A stretch of 64,000 nucleotides of DNA. Source: Torreya grandis (taxonomy: Eukaryota > Streptophyta > Pinopsida > Cupressales > Taxaceae). Numbering within the stretch: the stretch's first letter is position 1; every line of letters begins with the position of its first letter. Shown here one piece after another: positions 1 through 11,089 of the stretch. Both the position numbers and the translations under genes were made by a program. The stretch lies in the NCBI GenBank assembly GCA_037957365.1, contig JARHVA010001427.1:434001-498000 (forward strand). The letters are read 5' to 3'. The notes under the pieces were generated by a model. The model had not been told where the DNA came from and did no database searches. It saw only the letters and a list, made by a program, of their open reading frames with translations.

Positions 1-2635
1 ATTTTCACAAGATTGTCTCAAAGGATTACTCTAAATAAATTTTAGTAAATGAGTCCTAGAACCATGGAATAATTTTATTTAACATATGCACATTATTGGG
101 TCTAATCCCAATGTGCCCAACCTAGCCATAAGATTTTAGTAGGTTGATATAAGAAAAATAAATGATTAAGATAACTATTGAAATCTTGGGTATTAGAACA
201 TGGAATCCCCTAACATCATAACATGATTAAAACACAACATAACTTAGTAATTTTAAATAGTTTAAACTCAATTTGTATACCCACCTATATCTAGGGTTTA
301 GTTTATTGTGTGGTGGTAAAATCTATGATCGATAGAGCCCCTAGAAAGATGAATACATTAATTCTTATCTATAATTACTAAGTATCATCACCAATGTGAT
401 TCCAAGGGAATATCATACACAAAATCATAACTTGAATAACACAAAAGGTTTCAAAGTTGTTTTGATTCCTTATTATAATTGCTAATGTGATTATATCATA
501 CACAACCTTACAACACTCACAAACAAAGTAATTAAAAAGAAAGGATTAATAGACACCAATTTTTTTTTTCATTTCTTACTATAGAAAAGAAAATATAAAA
601 TTATTTCTTGAAATTAAATTACAAGCCTAGACCAAAAAAATGAAAATCAAATAAAAAGGATAGTAATAAACAAAATTAGTTTTTTGTTTGATTTGTTTGT
701 TTAAATCTTAGAGTAGAAGCCTAAAAGACATATTATAAGTTTTTGAAAACTTAAAGAGTAAGGAAACATATAAAACTTTCCAAAAAAGACAATAACTAGA
801 TCAAGGAAAAATGTTATCCTTTGAAATGATGTTTTTGTTACACAGTCATAGTAAATAATAAACTCATTAGCAGATGAGAACTATAGAAAAAAGCAAAAAA
901 ATGAAAAGTGGATACAAAATGATTTCACTATTCTGAATGATTTCCCTATTACATAGAATGATTTTGATGTTTATTTGGATGATTTCACTATTATAAAGAA
1001 TGATTTAAATATTCTATATAAATGATTTAAGAAACAAATAGAACCTAAGATAGAGAGTAGAATGGAAATAGAAAGGAGATACACAAAAAATACACATAAA
1101 AACTATCAACAAAAGTATTTGTTTTAAATATAAGTAAAAGTGATACAAAAATAAATTCACTATTTACTTCAATGAATTCATTTTCAATGTCTTTTATTTT
1201 TATGTTACACAAGTTAACTTACAAAAAACTCAAAAACTCAAAGAAAAAACTTGTAATTGCAAATAGAAACCACCAGGACAAATTCTAATGTATGTGCATG
1301 AGAAAAATAATTAAAAATAACTAAAATAATTTCCTAAATGCATTTATGATGTGAAATATTAGGTAAAGGTCCCACCAAGTGTGACATAATATACAATGTA
1401 AATTTTAGAATGTGAACTAAGAAGATAAATTGCAATGTAATTATTCTTAAACTACACTAAACTCTTGATAGAGTAGAAATAATAAAATAAATATTATTAA
1501 TGAAATGGTTACACATTATGAAATTTATGTTCATCACCTTCACCAGTATATGATCAATGATATATTTACTTTATTTCTTGATGTGGATGCTCAGATCTTC
1601 TCCAAATAAATGGAATTAGGTAGTTTGTGGTTTCAAATGGATTTAATATTGATGGATTTGAAATTATAATTTGATATAATTTTGATATCTTGAAGGTAGA
1701 TCCTTTTATTGGAGGATTGAATGTCAATTTATAGGTTTAAGGGTAGTAAGATGAGTGGTTAAAAATAATATGATTTTGTTTAATTATTAGAATAATCAGT
1801 AGATAAATTTGAGTCCTCATCTTAATTGATGATGACTAATTCCAATGTGTTGATAACAAAGGGGAGAGTTAGTTGGTAGTTAGATGATTCAACATTTCAT
1901 TGAGATAAATGTGGAGGATGTATAGATGAGGTGGAAAATCTAAATTTAATTAGTTTTTGAGGAAAAAGGTGTGCATGATTTAATTAATTAATTATGAATT
2001 AATCAATTATTTGAAACTTGAAGGGAAATAATGTTTATATGAATCTGAATTGAGAAGAGGGAAGGGTTTATGTGTCAAAGTTAATTTTGATTCAAAATGA
2101 TGAAATTTATGTGTTTATATATTTTTTTAAACTTATAATTAGTGTGGCTATAGGGTTACTTGAGCTTTCCATCTATCCATTTTAGGTAGCATAGGCCTCC
2201 ATTTTCCTACCATGGCTCCTTATCCATTTTGTGGTTTCTAACCATTCTCAATTTCTTAAATTTATTGTTTTTAATATTAGACTACTTAAAAAAAGAGATG
2301 TAGTTAGAGTTATTTCAGAGTGTTATTGGCCTAAAGGCTTTGGAACCCTTTCCTTTGAAAATGTGTTGTTGGTGTTCCTCTTGCTAGGTTTATAGACCCA
2401 GTTGGACATATCCCAAATAATTAAGTATCATTTGGTTATTTTTTATTAACCTTATCTGAGTTTAGATCTCTAGCATTAGGATAGTTGTAAGCCAGTACTA
2501 TCCCATCACATACATTCTGGCGAACCCTATGTGAAGCTTACCACTACCTTCACCTCTTGAGCCAACTGTATTGAAAACATTTATATAGGTTTTTAGTAGT
2601 CTTATTTTTATCAAACTACGTAAAATAGATTGATA
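1..2635. other. AT-rich intergenic DNA without a recognisable gene
   Basis: I see no coding region, RNA gene or clear element boundary here. The sequence is strongly AT-rich with short A and T runs, and all frames close quickly. It could be very old transposon DNA, but nothing in it can be assigned to a family by eye. Confidence 0.5.
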
Positions 2636-3090
2636 AATATTAATCATGATATTTTATCATCAACCAACTATTTATAATACATTAATGAAGTTTTATCTCT
2701 ATTTATTTTCCAAAAAAATGTATCGAACAATGTAGTATAGTTCTATCTCCAACCTTAAATTCTAATCAGTTGTATATGTATGATGTGATATAGTTATATT
2801 TTTAATCCTATTCTTCCAGTAAATTTACCAAATAGATGCAATATAGTTCTATTTTTAACTCTTTTTTACAGTCAACTATATTGGCCATACATGATATAAT
2901 CCTATTTTCAACCCTATTCTTCCAATTAATTGTATCAACCAAATGTGATATAATTATGTCTTTATCCCTTTTTATAAAAGTATTCATCAATAAAATATAT
3001 ATAGTTTACCCATATTTATAATTCTCTCTATGTATATAATACATCAATTAACTTGTTATAGTTTTATATTGTGTACAATTGCACCAACCA
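2636..3090. repeat. Degenerate 53-bp tandem repeat array
   Basis: A motif of the form GATATAGTTCTATTTTTAAC, followed by a CAACCAA-like segment, recurs at a fixed step. The TATAG/TATAA anchor starts at 2736, 2789, 2842, 2895 and 2949, giving spacings of 53, 53, 53 and 54. Weaker units lie before (about 2637 and 2685) and after (about 2998 and 3056). The period is not a multiple of three and the short frames across it are not protein-like, so this is a minisatellite-type array. The units have diverged and none is identical to its neighbour. Confidence 0.75.
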
Positions 3091-3770
3091 ACATCATGTC
3101 AAATATGTTTGTTTACTTTTGAAGCATAGGAAAAATAAATTAATTTTTGATTTCAAATCTTAATAAAACATTTCATTTTAAGTTTATTAATATTTATTTC
3201 AATTAATTGAATGATAAAATTTGGTTTTTGATGTTTAGTCTCAAAATTTATTTTTTATTTGTTTGGATTTCCCTAAAAATTATATTCTGATAGTTTTAAA
3301 ACTACTTAGTGACTATTGTGAAGGGATATATAGTGTTATATTTAAAATCATCATGGTGTGAGGGGATTGTACCAATAATAATAACCATGGTAAAGCATTA
3401 AACATATAATTTAATTTCCACCTACCTCATGGTATCTCAAAAACACCTAAGATTCCCTTTTTATAGAACCTTAGAAAGATAAGCCATCCATTTGGTTTTG
3501 TGATGCACCTAAGATGAACCTATCTCCTAAGGAATTTACTCTCATTATACTCTTAAAAATAGGTTTATTGGGGTACATAAAAGGTTTAGCCTCTGCACTT
3601 AGTGATATGAAATATTGGGCTGACACTAATAAATACATAAGTAAGTATATTTGAGAGCCCACACTATTAAACAAGACCTTTTTAATACATCTACCTAATC
3701 TTATTTTTAGAAAAATAAGTTAGATAAAGTAATTATATTTAAATTTTACTATTTAGTATTTTATATTTTA
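3091..3770. other. AT-rich spacer between two blocks of the 53-bp family
   Basis: There is no gene here. The stretch separates two blocks that carry the GATATAGTTCTAT motif, and no regular unit can be followed through it. It may be an interruption or a more decayed part of the array. Confidence 0.4.
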
Positions 3771-4325
3771 TTGTATACTATATTGGTCAACATTGATATA
3801 GTTCTATGATGTGTGGTGTAATACATCAACCAATGTCGATATAGTTATTTGTGTGAACTAACTACATTGACTAGTTCAATATAATCCCCTATGATTAAAT
3901 CCCCAAATGTATCAATTCACTCATTAAAATATATTTATTTATCATCTTAAAATAATTTCCTTATATAATACATCAAATAGATTTATATAATATATTTCCT
4001 ATTATTTTCACTTTTCCCATAACAAACTACATCTAATGACTTAGTATAGTTTTATTACCATATTGTAGAATTTATTCAAAAATATGTTAGACAATCTTAC
4101 AATTTTTATTTCATCTTTATACATATATAAAAAACTTAAACTAATTAATATATTTTTATTATCCCCATTTCAGTTTTTGACCATATTGAGTTGGATGATA
4201 TAGTCTATTTTTTGTAGTTTTGTTAAATTGACCAACTAAGTTCAGTTTTTAACCTCACCTTCCATAATATAGTATATTTTTTTCTAATTTTCAAAAAATA
4301 AAAAAAATTACATGTGTTTTAACAT
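3771..4325. repeat. Scattered, more diverged copies of the 53-bp motif
   Basis: GATATAGTTCTATG (about 3800), GATATAGTTATTTG (about 3838), AATATAATCCCC (about 3880), AGTATAGTTTTATT (about 4048) and GATATAGTCTATTT (about 4197) repeat the core of the array at 2.6-3.1 kb. CAACCAA or CAACTAA segments lie between them. Spacing is irregular, as expected for an eroded array. The block stops at the outer edge of the LTR that begins at 4330. Confidence 0.55.
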
Positions 4326-4329
4326 TTTA

Positions 4330-5524
4330 TGACTGAGGTTATTTAAATCATATGTTTTTAAAGGTCTAAATATAGTAAATCAGGGTAGAAATATGCAATA
4401 AAATACAACCATTGATTTGTTATAGAATTGACTAAATTTGACCTTTATAAAAATAGAAATAAATAATGTAAGTGAGAAATTAGCTAGAAAACAATTGATA
4501 TGTATGATATGGAGGCTAAAAATTGAGGTAGAGGTTGGTGTTAGTGTCATAAATAGGATTTAGGTGTTAAAACCCATCTTGGATAGTAGTGCCCTAATTA
4601 GATAGTAGCACCATGTGGCGCTAGTGTCCCTATTTCGGTAGTAGTGCCCTTTATGCAAAATTATTTAAAGTTTATATGTGCACTTGTGTTTGGGTCTGTC
4701 AATCTTGTTTTCATATGCATAAGTTATGAATCCCTATATATCACCTATTTTGGTTGATTTTATGAGTAAACCCTAATCCTCCACATTATTAGGGAATCTA
4801 GTTGATATAAATAATAAAGTGTGTTTTTTAGTGGGGTAATTTGGACATCCTCAACATCTTGAATTGATTATATTTTCCTACATAACAATAATTTGAAGAG
4901 GGATCAAGACTAATGTAGTTCTCCCCACCTAAGTGCTAGTGCAAGTAAAAGTGAAGCTAGTATGATTGTAGACTTGAGTTCTTTGAATGTGCTTGAGACT
5001 AAAAATCTAAGTAATTTGAGCTTATAAATTTTGTAGATGGTTTTATGTATAACTAGGTAGAATAGGGATTGGGAACCTTAATTATGCATAACTTATTCTA
5101 AATTTATAAGTGTAATTTGAATCTAAATTCCATATAGTGGTTAGAGAGATAAAAGTCATGTATATATACAAATATGGTGCTTGTGTGGGTGATAAAATAG
5201 GTTCAAGATGACCCTAGGTGGTCTAAGATTTGAAAATATATTTATTTGTGGAAAAAGGATGGAAAGGATAGTAACACAAAAATTGAGACACTAGCACCAT
5301 GTGGAATTTTTACCCCTATTATGGTGGTAGAGCATGAGGCATGAAGGGCTAAGATGCAAGAATGAGAGTCTGGGACTACTTTAGGGATGACTAGGGATGC
5401 ATTTGGCCTAAAAAAAGTTTGAATAAGTGTGAAAATATGACCTAGGATATGTCTAGGTATAATCTAGGGATAAGTGGTCTCAAGTAGCACTCTTAACACT
5501 CAAGTGTCATTTTAGGTGATTACA
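4330..5524 (-). repeat. 3' LTR of element D
   Basis: On the plus strand it begins TGACTGAGG and ends TTACA at 5524, followed by TGTTCCCCTAATTT, the complement of a purine tract. Its length (about 1195 bp) is close to the related LTR at 38621-39887 (1267 bp). Both share an internal stretch ending in AATGTAGTTCTCC (about 4914 and 39240). The outer five bases at 4325-4329 are TTTTA; the partner duplication is not available because the far end of D is disrupted. Confidence 0.6.
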
Positions 5525-8100
5525 TGTTCCCCTAATTTATTATATAAATGCAGTGAAGCAAAATGACTTTGATAAAGGAAAAAGAAGTGTACCTAGACTT
5601 ACCTATGAAGTGAAGCCTATGACTCTAGATTTGAGTATGTGGAGCATAATCCATTGTGTTTCCTACAAATAAAAGATGCATAGATCAATCCTTGCTTAAT
5701 AGATATAAAACACAAAGATAAAACTAAGTAAAGAAGTAAAACTCAGTAAAGTGATAAGAGAGAGGAAAGGAATGAATATACCTCATTGGGTATGTGAACC
5801 AATGCATAAAACTAGTGATAACCTATGCGTGTGCATGTAGATAATTATCAATCAATGAATAACTTCGACTAAGCTGATGGATTACTCAATCCTCATGTGT
5901 GGGTGGCTCAAGAACTCAATCTAGTTTTGACTTCATCATTTCCTACCTCTACTTAGTGGATCATGACCTATGAATATATTAGATTGGATTGATGGTGTGT
6001 TTAAACCTCACATGTAAGTGGCTCAAGAACTTAAGTAGACTATGACTCCATCATTTCCTACCCATGTGTAGTAGATGCATTTAAAACTAAAACTATGTGA
6101 TGTAATTGAAAATGTCTAACTAGAGATATATAAATGGATATATCTAATTAGAGATGTTAACTCTATATCCACTTAAGTATATTAGGTAACCCTAGACCAC
6201 TCAATAATACTAACTAATAAAGATGGATTAAATCATAAATTTGCTATGAAAATTAGAATATGGAGTCTAATGTATACATCATAGAGAATGTCATGGAGTT
6301 TTTCATTCCATCTAATCAACTAGTATATAAGTGAGCATACAAAAATAATGTTCTATGTACATGCCCAAAAATTTGAAATATAAGCATATGGATTATGGAC
6401 TAAGTTGTAATGATATGTATTTAAATATCTGATCTAAAAAATGGGAATGATCATGTCATGCATGATCCCCCCAATCTGAGTAAACTGGTATGAATCTAAG
6501 CTAAACTAATCTAAAACTAGTTAATTTGTAATTGAACCTATATAAATTTGGACTATACCTAATGTAATTTTTTGGCCAATCTATATTTTTGTGAAATTAA
6601 AGATACTATATATTATAACCATATGTTGGATAGCATTACCATGTGGCACTGATGTCCTAATTTGGGTGTTAATGTCCAAATATTCTAATTTTTATGTAGT
6701 TATACTAATCTTTTTGTCACTATTTCCCACTATGTTTACTCCATTCTAATTTTTGTAATCTAATCCTCTGTATTAAAAATTATACTTTGAGTGCATTCTA
6801 ATAGTCTAATATTTGTGATAAAACCCTATGAATGCCCCATATTTTGAGAGGATTTGTTGAACCTATGTATAAACTATCTACAAAATAAAAATATCTACAA
6901 AATGTGTGTTATCTAGAACATATATTATATTTGCATAATAATCCAATATAATGTTCATATCTAACATCAAAATGTAATAAAATATGAGCATAATTTTTTA
7001 ATATGCAATGTATATTATTTATATCATTCACAAGGTTGTCAAGATATATATAATAATGTATGTAACAATATATCTAAGTAATAAGTAAGTAGATACCTAT
7101 GGGTATGGAACATGATATCCATCATGGAACCCAAGTAGGAAGGGGAGATGCATGAGGTCCCTCATGGCATCTAAAACTAGAGTGTGTAAAAAGAAAGAGA
7201 CAAGTTTCATGGTCATGATGTATATAAGGAAGCATACACACAACACACATAAGGCACGTAAAGTAGGACAAGGAGACACAATACAAGGGACATGGGAACA
7301 TTTCACTAAATCTGAGAAATCAATACATATAAATACTTGCTTAAATGTCCACATACACAAACAAAAATCAAGTTAGCTTAGAGCCACATAAAAAGGACAT
7401 TTTCAAATGTTCGTATACATAAATATGAAGGAACACACAAGGACATGAAAACATGTCCAAGTCATACATATAATGAAAAAATAGGTGTATAACCATAGGG
7501 CAATGGCATATTCAAATGATCTCAAATATAAGAAGCATAGTGATACATTCCAGTGTAAAATAAGAATGCTATAAATGAAATTATGAATGAACATATAATA
7601 CAAATTTGTGTGAGAGCCAAGATGTACATATATTAATTCTAAAATAGTATTAGCTATCAAAAAATATAATTAAGTGTAGGATGATCAATATCAAGATATA
7701 ACAATGTTAAATCTATGATGCAAAGTTTATAAATATGTAACCTAGTAATCAAAACTAGATATGGGATGTCCCTAAATGGTAAAATGTGTCAAATGAATAA
7801 CTCATGAATCTATTTATATTCTCCCAATGGTTAGATAATATAAAATTTAGATTGATGTAGTGGACCCAAGTCTTGTATAAATATGAAAGCACTTAATAAG
7901 AATAAATGAAGCATTCTTGTAAATATATCTAGAATATGTAATATCTATAAAATATAAGAAATGTAAACATGAAAATTCATACAATCTATAATTTATTTTA
8001 TCTAATTAAATATTTGAATGTTTTTGTGTTTTGAAATATTATATTATATTTGTATTCTATGGATATAGGCTATGTACAAGCAACATGAAAATGAAACTAT
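5525..8100 (-). other. Internal 3' part of element D, no readable gene
   Basis: This lies between the 3' LTR and the protease remnant of D, where pol would continue if present. I recognise no RT, RNase H or integrase motif on the minus strand. Part of it (about 7390-7660, with repeated CAAATG and ACACA-type phrases) resembles 41340-41520 and 45640-45900 near the matching end of element C-E. This suggests a family-specific untranslated or LTR-proximal segment. The short frames at 7.1-7.7 kb have no family signature. Confidence 0.4.
5885..6090. repeat. Two-copy tandem duplication, 115-bp step
   Basis: The phrase GTGGCTCAAGAACT, followed by a GACTYCATCATTTCCTACC segment, occurs twice. The GGCTCAAGAAC anchors lie at 5905 and 6020, a step of 115 bases. 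The copies share the flanking CCTCA(T/C)RTGT as well. It is a local duplication inside element D, with many point differences between copies. Confidence 0.6.
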
Positions 8101-8689
8101 ATACAAGGAGTAAGAGAGAAAGAAAATATGTACATTAAGAGAAGAACAATACTAATTGATGAGTCTCATGGGAGACTCACTATCAATGTGTCCTATGTCA
8201 AGTAAAGGAATAATGATCATGTGTGTTATATGAAAAGGTAACTATGGTCCTAGAACCTATTGTACTAAGTGATTCATAGTTAATACTACTTGTGAAGTGG
8301 TGCTAAGAATCCATGAAACTGAATATGGCATCTTAGGAACTATACAGGTCCTAAGGACCCATCTAGTAGAATATGTTGTATTTAGCATATGTTCCATGTG
8401 TTGAGAACCTTGATAACTAAATAATACTGATCTTGGAAGAAAATGAGTAGAGGGAGGCTCTCTATAATCTATAACACACCTCTAACATAGGGTTCTCTCT
8501 AATAATGGTCTTTGTGGGAGAGTATGAATGTGTGGTAAAATTTTAGGAGTAAACCTTACTTGAAATAGTGGTTTGAATAAACTCTATGGTTTAATAATAA
8601 GAATTGTGGTCAGAGCAATAATTAGTTACTAAGCTATAACTATTAATTGTAGTGTAACTTCATATGGGATAGGTAAAGGATACTCGTAT

Positions 8690-9250
8690 GAAATACCTTC
8701 AAATGTGATCACCTATTATACATGTTAATATTTAAGGTATATGTACATGGTGGGTGTGATGGTTCATAACTATTGTATCCATGCCCTACCTAATAACATT
8801 TCAAATGTGTCTATACTAGGTACTACTAAGAATCTAGTGGCCACATGTGCTAGTCCAACCTATAGTGGAAATATAATCTCCCTAATGGAGATCTAAGCAT
8901 GGCCACTAAAAACACATATAATTATAGTTTTATGAGATATATCCTCTTTTAAATACCCTAAATTATGTATAAGTATGATAGTGCACATGTTAATATTTAA
9001 CCCATTGTCAATCATAACACTCTTAATAGGATGATGATCCATGTAGGATTATACAAAGAGTGAATATAAATATAAATAATCATTAACATTATCCTTCTCT
9101 AAGAAAGTGATGAGTGGTCTATCTAGTAATATTGTATGATACTCACCAATGATATTGTGTAAGGGGTGTGTATCCTCTATAGTAGTGTGATATGATTCTA
9201 GTGGTGGGTGTGCTTGATATGTGTAGTGAGAAATTGAAGTGACCATACCT
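8690..9250 (-). pseudogene. Element D retropepsin remnant (Gypsy protease)
   Basis: On the minus strand the catalytic region reads VMIDNG at about 9001-9015. It is followed by LNIN, then LGYLKED, a VGLAHV segment, and the closing LLGRAWI (about 8774-8797). This order (active-site Asp, LGY, then LLGR-W-I) matches retropepsins of the plant Tat/Athila side of Ty3/gypsy. In many of these elements the active site reads DNG rather than DTG or DSG. Its role would have been to cleave the Gag-Pol polyprotein. Several stops interrupt the frame, so it is dead. The open stretch just upstream (9049-9246) reads into it. Confidence 0.65.
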
Positions 9251-9699
9251 CATTTGTTATATTCTTTGTAAATGGATACAATAATAATTTCAATTCCTTA
9301 GCTTATATGTTTTGAACTTTGGATGCTTCTACGGGTGTGACCACATCAATTATGTTGGCCTCTATCAAATCTTGTATCTTATGTTTTAATGTGATGCATT
9401 GATTTATTTTATGGTATAGTGCCTTGTGATATTCATAAAATAAATTAGAGTAATATATTTTTGGAAGAGGCTATGTCATATAAACCTTTTTCATGAGAGG
9501 GAGAGATATGACATTGCATTCTAGGAGCTATTGTAAAACATGTGCTAGAGATTCTGGAAGGTTTGTGAAAACTTTTCATGGAGGAGCTAATAAAACCAGG
9601 TGAGGAAATGGATATAAAGTTATTTTAAATGTGGCATTTAGATCACTCTTGTTTTTATTTTCCCTTACCTTTTATGGAGGCTTATTATAACTCTTAGTA

Positions 9700-10640
9700 T
9701 TTGATTCTGATCTATTTTAATATTTCAATTTGTCCATAGAGATAATCTTGACTTCCCTTTTTTTATTATGTGGCATAAGTTTTTGAATGTTGGAAACTTC
9801 TTGAACAAGATAGCTTCATCTAATTATAATAGTAGGATATTTTTAGATAAGTACCAAATCTTTCTATCTACCATGGGTCTGGTCAACTTGTCCATTATAT
9901 TCTTATATTACAAGATGTATTTTATAATAGTCTCATTTGATTTTTGTTTTAGTTGTGTTACTTGAGCACATGAGATATTATCATTTATGTTTATTGAGAA
10001 GTGTGATAAAAACATATCTTCCAATGGATTAAATAAAGTGATAAACTAATTAGGTAAATCATAGAACCACTGTAAGGCATATTCCTTTAGACTACATGGA
10101 AATAAGACAGTGAGGAGCCAATCATTGGACATATAGTCCAAACATGTTATGTGGAAAATGCCAATATGGTGATATAGGTCACCCTTACCATATAAAATTT
10201 AATATTATGTGCCATGAATCTAGATGGAAAAAGAGTTGCTACTATGTGATGTGCCAAAGAAGTATGTAAAAGAATATTATAATACAAGGCATGTGATGTT
10301 CTAGTGGCTCCCTACTCAAGATGTAACACCTTATACTCTAGATAATGAACCTCATGCATAATGGATTATACATCTAGAGAGGAATAACTATCCATAGGAG
10401 ATGTAGTTTCCATTTACGGTTGTCTATTTGAAACTATTTTTTATATAAGCTACGTTGACCCTAAAGTGGGTGTAAAAATGTTGATATCTTTGGTAGTAGA
10501 ATATTGACCATTATTTTATTTTTGAATTTCTTCATGGATAATATTGATAAGGTCATCTTGTATAACTAAATTTTTAGAAACAAAATATTGAAAGTTTCTC
10601 TTATTAGTTTCATCAAATCAATCGTTAAATTATGCCATTG
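9700..10640 (-). pseudogene. Element D gag remnant
   Basis: The minus-strand frame contains WLLTVLFPCSLKEYALQWF at about 10050-10110. Next come a YDLP block, then LEDMFLSHFS, and then LKQKSNETI. This is the core of the Retrotrans_gag domain: the hydrophobic LFPxSLKxxAxxWF helix, the F/LED-xxFLxxF helix and a LKQ-x-NE-T motif. Gag would form the virus-like particle that packages element RNA. A possible start codon lies at 10638 (MA, then a stop, then FND). Multiple stops break the frame. Position and strand fit with the protease downstream at 8.7-9.25 kb. Confidence 0.7.
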
Positions 10641-10859
10641 TACATTGGGGAGTAGGTAAAAAAATATTATATATTTTAAACCTTTCAATAAATTTAATCT
10701 ATGAAAGATTTTAAAAATTAAATACTAACACAAAACTGATATTTTAGAAATAAAATTTTCACATAGAAAATAAAAGGATGCAAACCCTAAGAGCATCTAG
10801 GGTTATGATTTGAATAGTATTAGAAGTAAGTCAAGTTCACCAATTTTTTTAACCTTTTA

Positions 10860-11089
10860 GGACTTAGGGTATGTAAATACTATGTTGCTAAATGGATGAG
10901 TATAGTAAATCAAGGTAGAAATATGTAATAGAATTTACTAAATTTGACCATTTTAAAAATAATAATACATAATGTAAAATATTCTTAGCTAGAAAAATAT
11001 TGAGATGGATGATATGGAGGCTAAAAAATAAGATAGAGGTTATTTAACTATCACAAATAGAATATAGGTGTCAAATAACCTCTTGGACA
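10860..11089 (-). repeat. Truncated 5' LTR of element D, cut by element B
   Basis: It aligns base by base with 4330-4585, including TATAGTAAATCAAGGTAGAAA and GATGGATGATATGGAGGCTA. The match ends at TCTTGGACA, exactly where element B's LTR (TGTTGACC...) begins. The corresponding point in the 3' LTR reads CTTGGATAGTAGTG. This gives the likely B target site as GGACA/GGATA. Just inside the LTR, TTCACCAATTTTTTTAACC is shared with the 5' LTR edge of element C-E at about 59812. Confidence 0.65.

Larger units (their letters stand above)
4330..11089 (-). mobile_element. Element D: minus-strand Gypsy-type LTR element with gag and protease but no visible RT
   Basis: The element runs right to left. Its 3' LTR is 4330-5524, its internal part 5525-10859, and the start of its 5' LTR 10860-11089, where element B interrupts it. 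The two LTR copies align from their ends: a TTTTA(T/G)GACT(G/T)AGG stretch, then TATAGTAAATCA(G/A)GG, then GATATGGAGGCTAAAAA. A purine-rich tract (plus-strand CCCC) borders the 3' LTR at 5525, which fixes the orientation. Gag and retropepsin remnants lie at 8.7-10.6 kb in the expected order. I could not find RT, RNase H or integrase between the protease and the 3' LTR, so D may be non-autonomous or internally deleted. The primer-binding site was not resolved. Confidence 0.65.

Noticed and set aside
2808..3021. Short frames on both strands at 2.8-3.0 kb
   Set aside because: They fall in the 53-bp tandem repeat, whose period is not a multiple of three.
7097..7660. Cys- and Phe-rich frames on the minus strand near 7.1-7.7 kb
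   Set aside because: They lie in non-coding DNA of element D, match no family, and their counterpart near 41.4 kb does not keep the frame.
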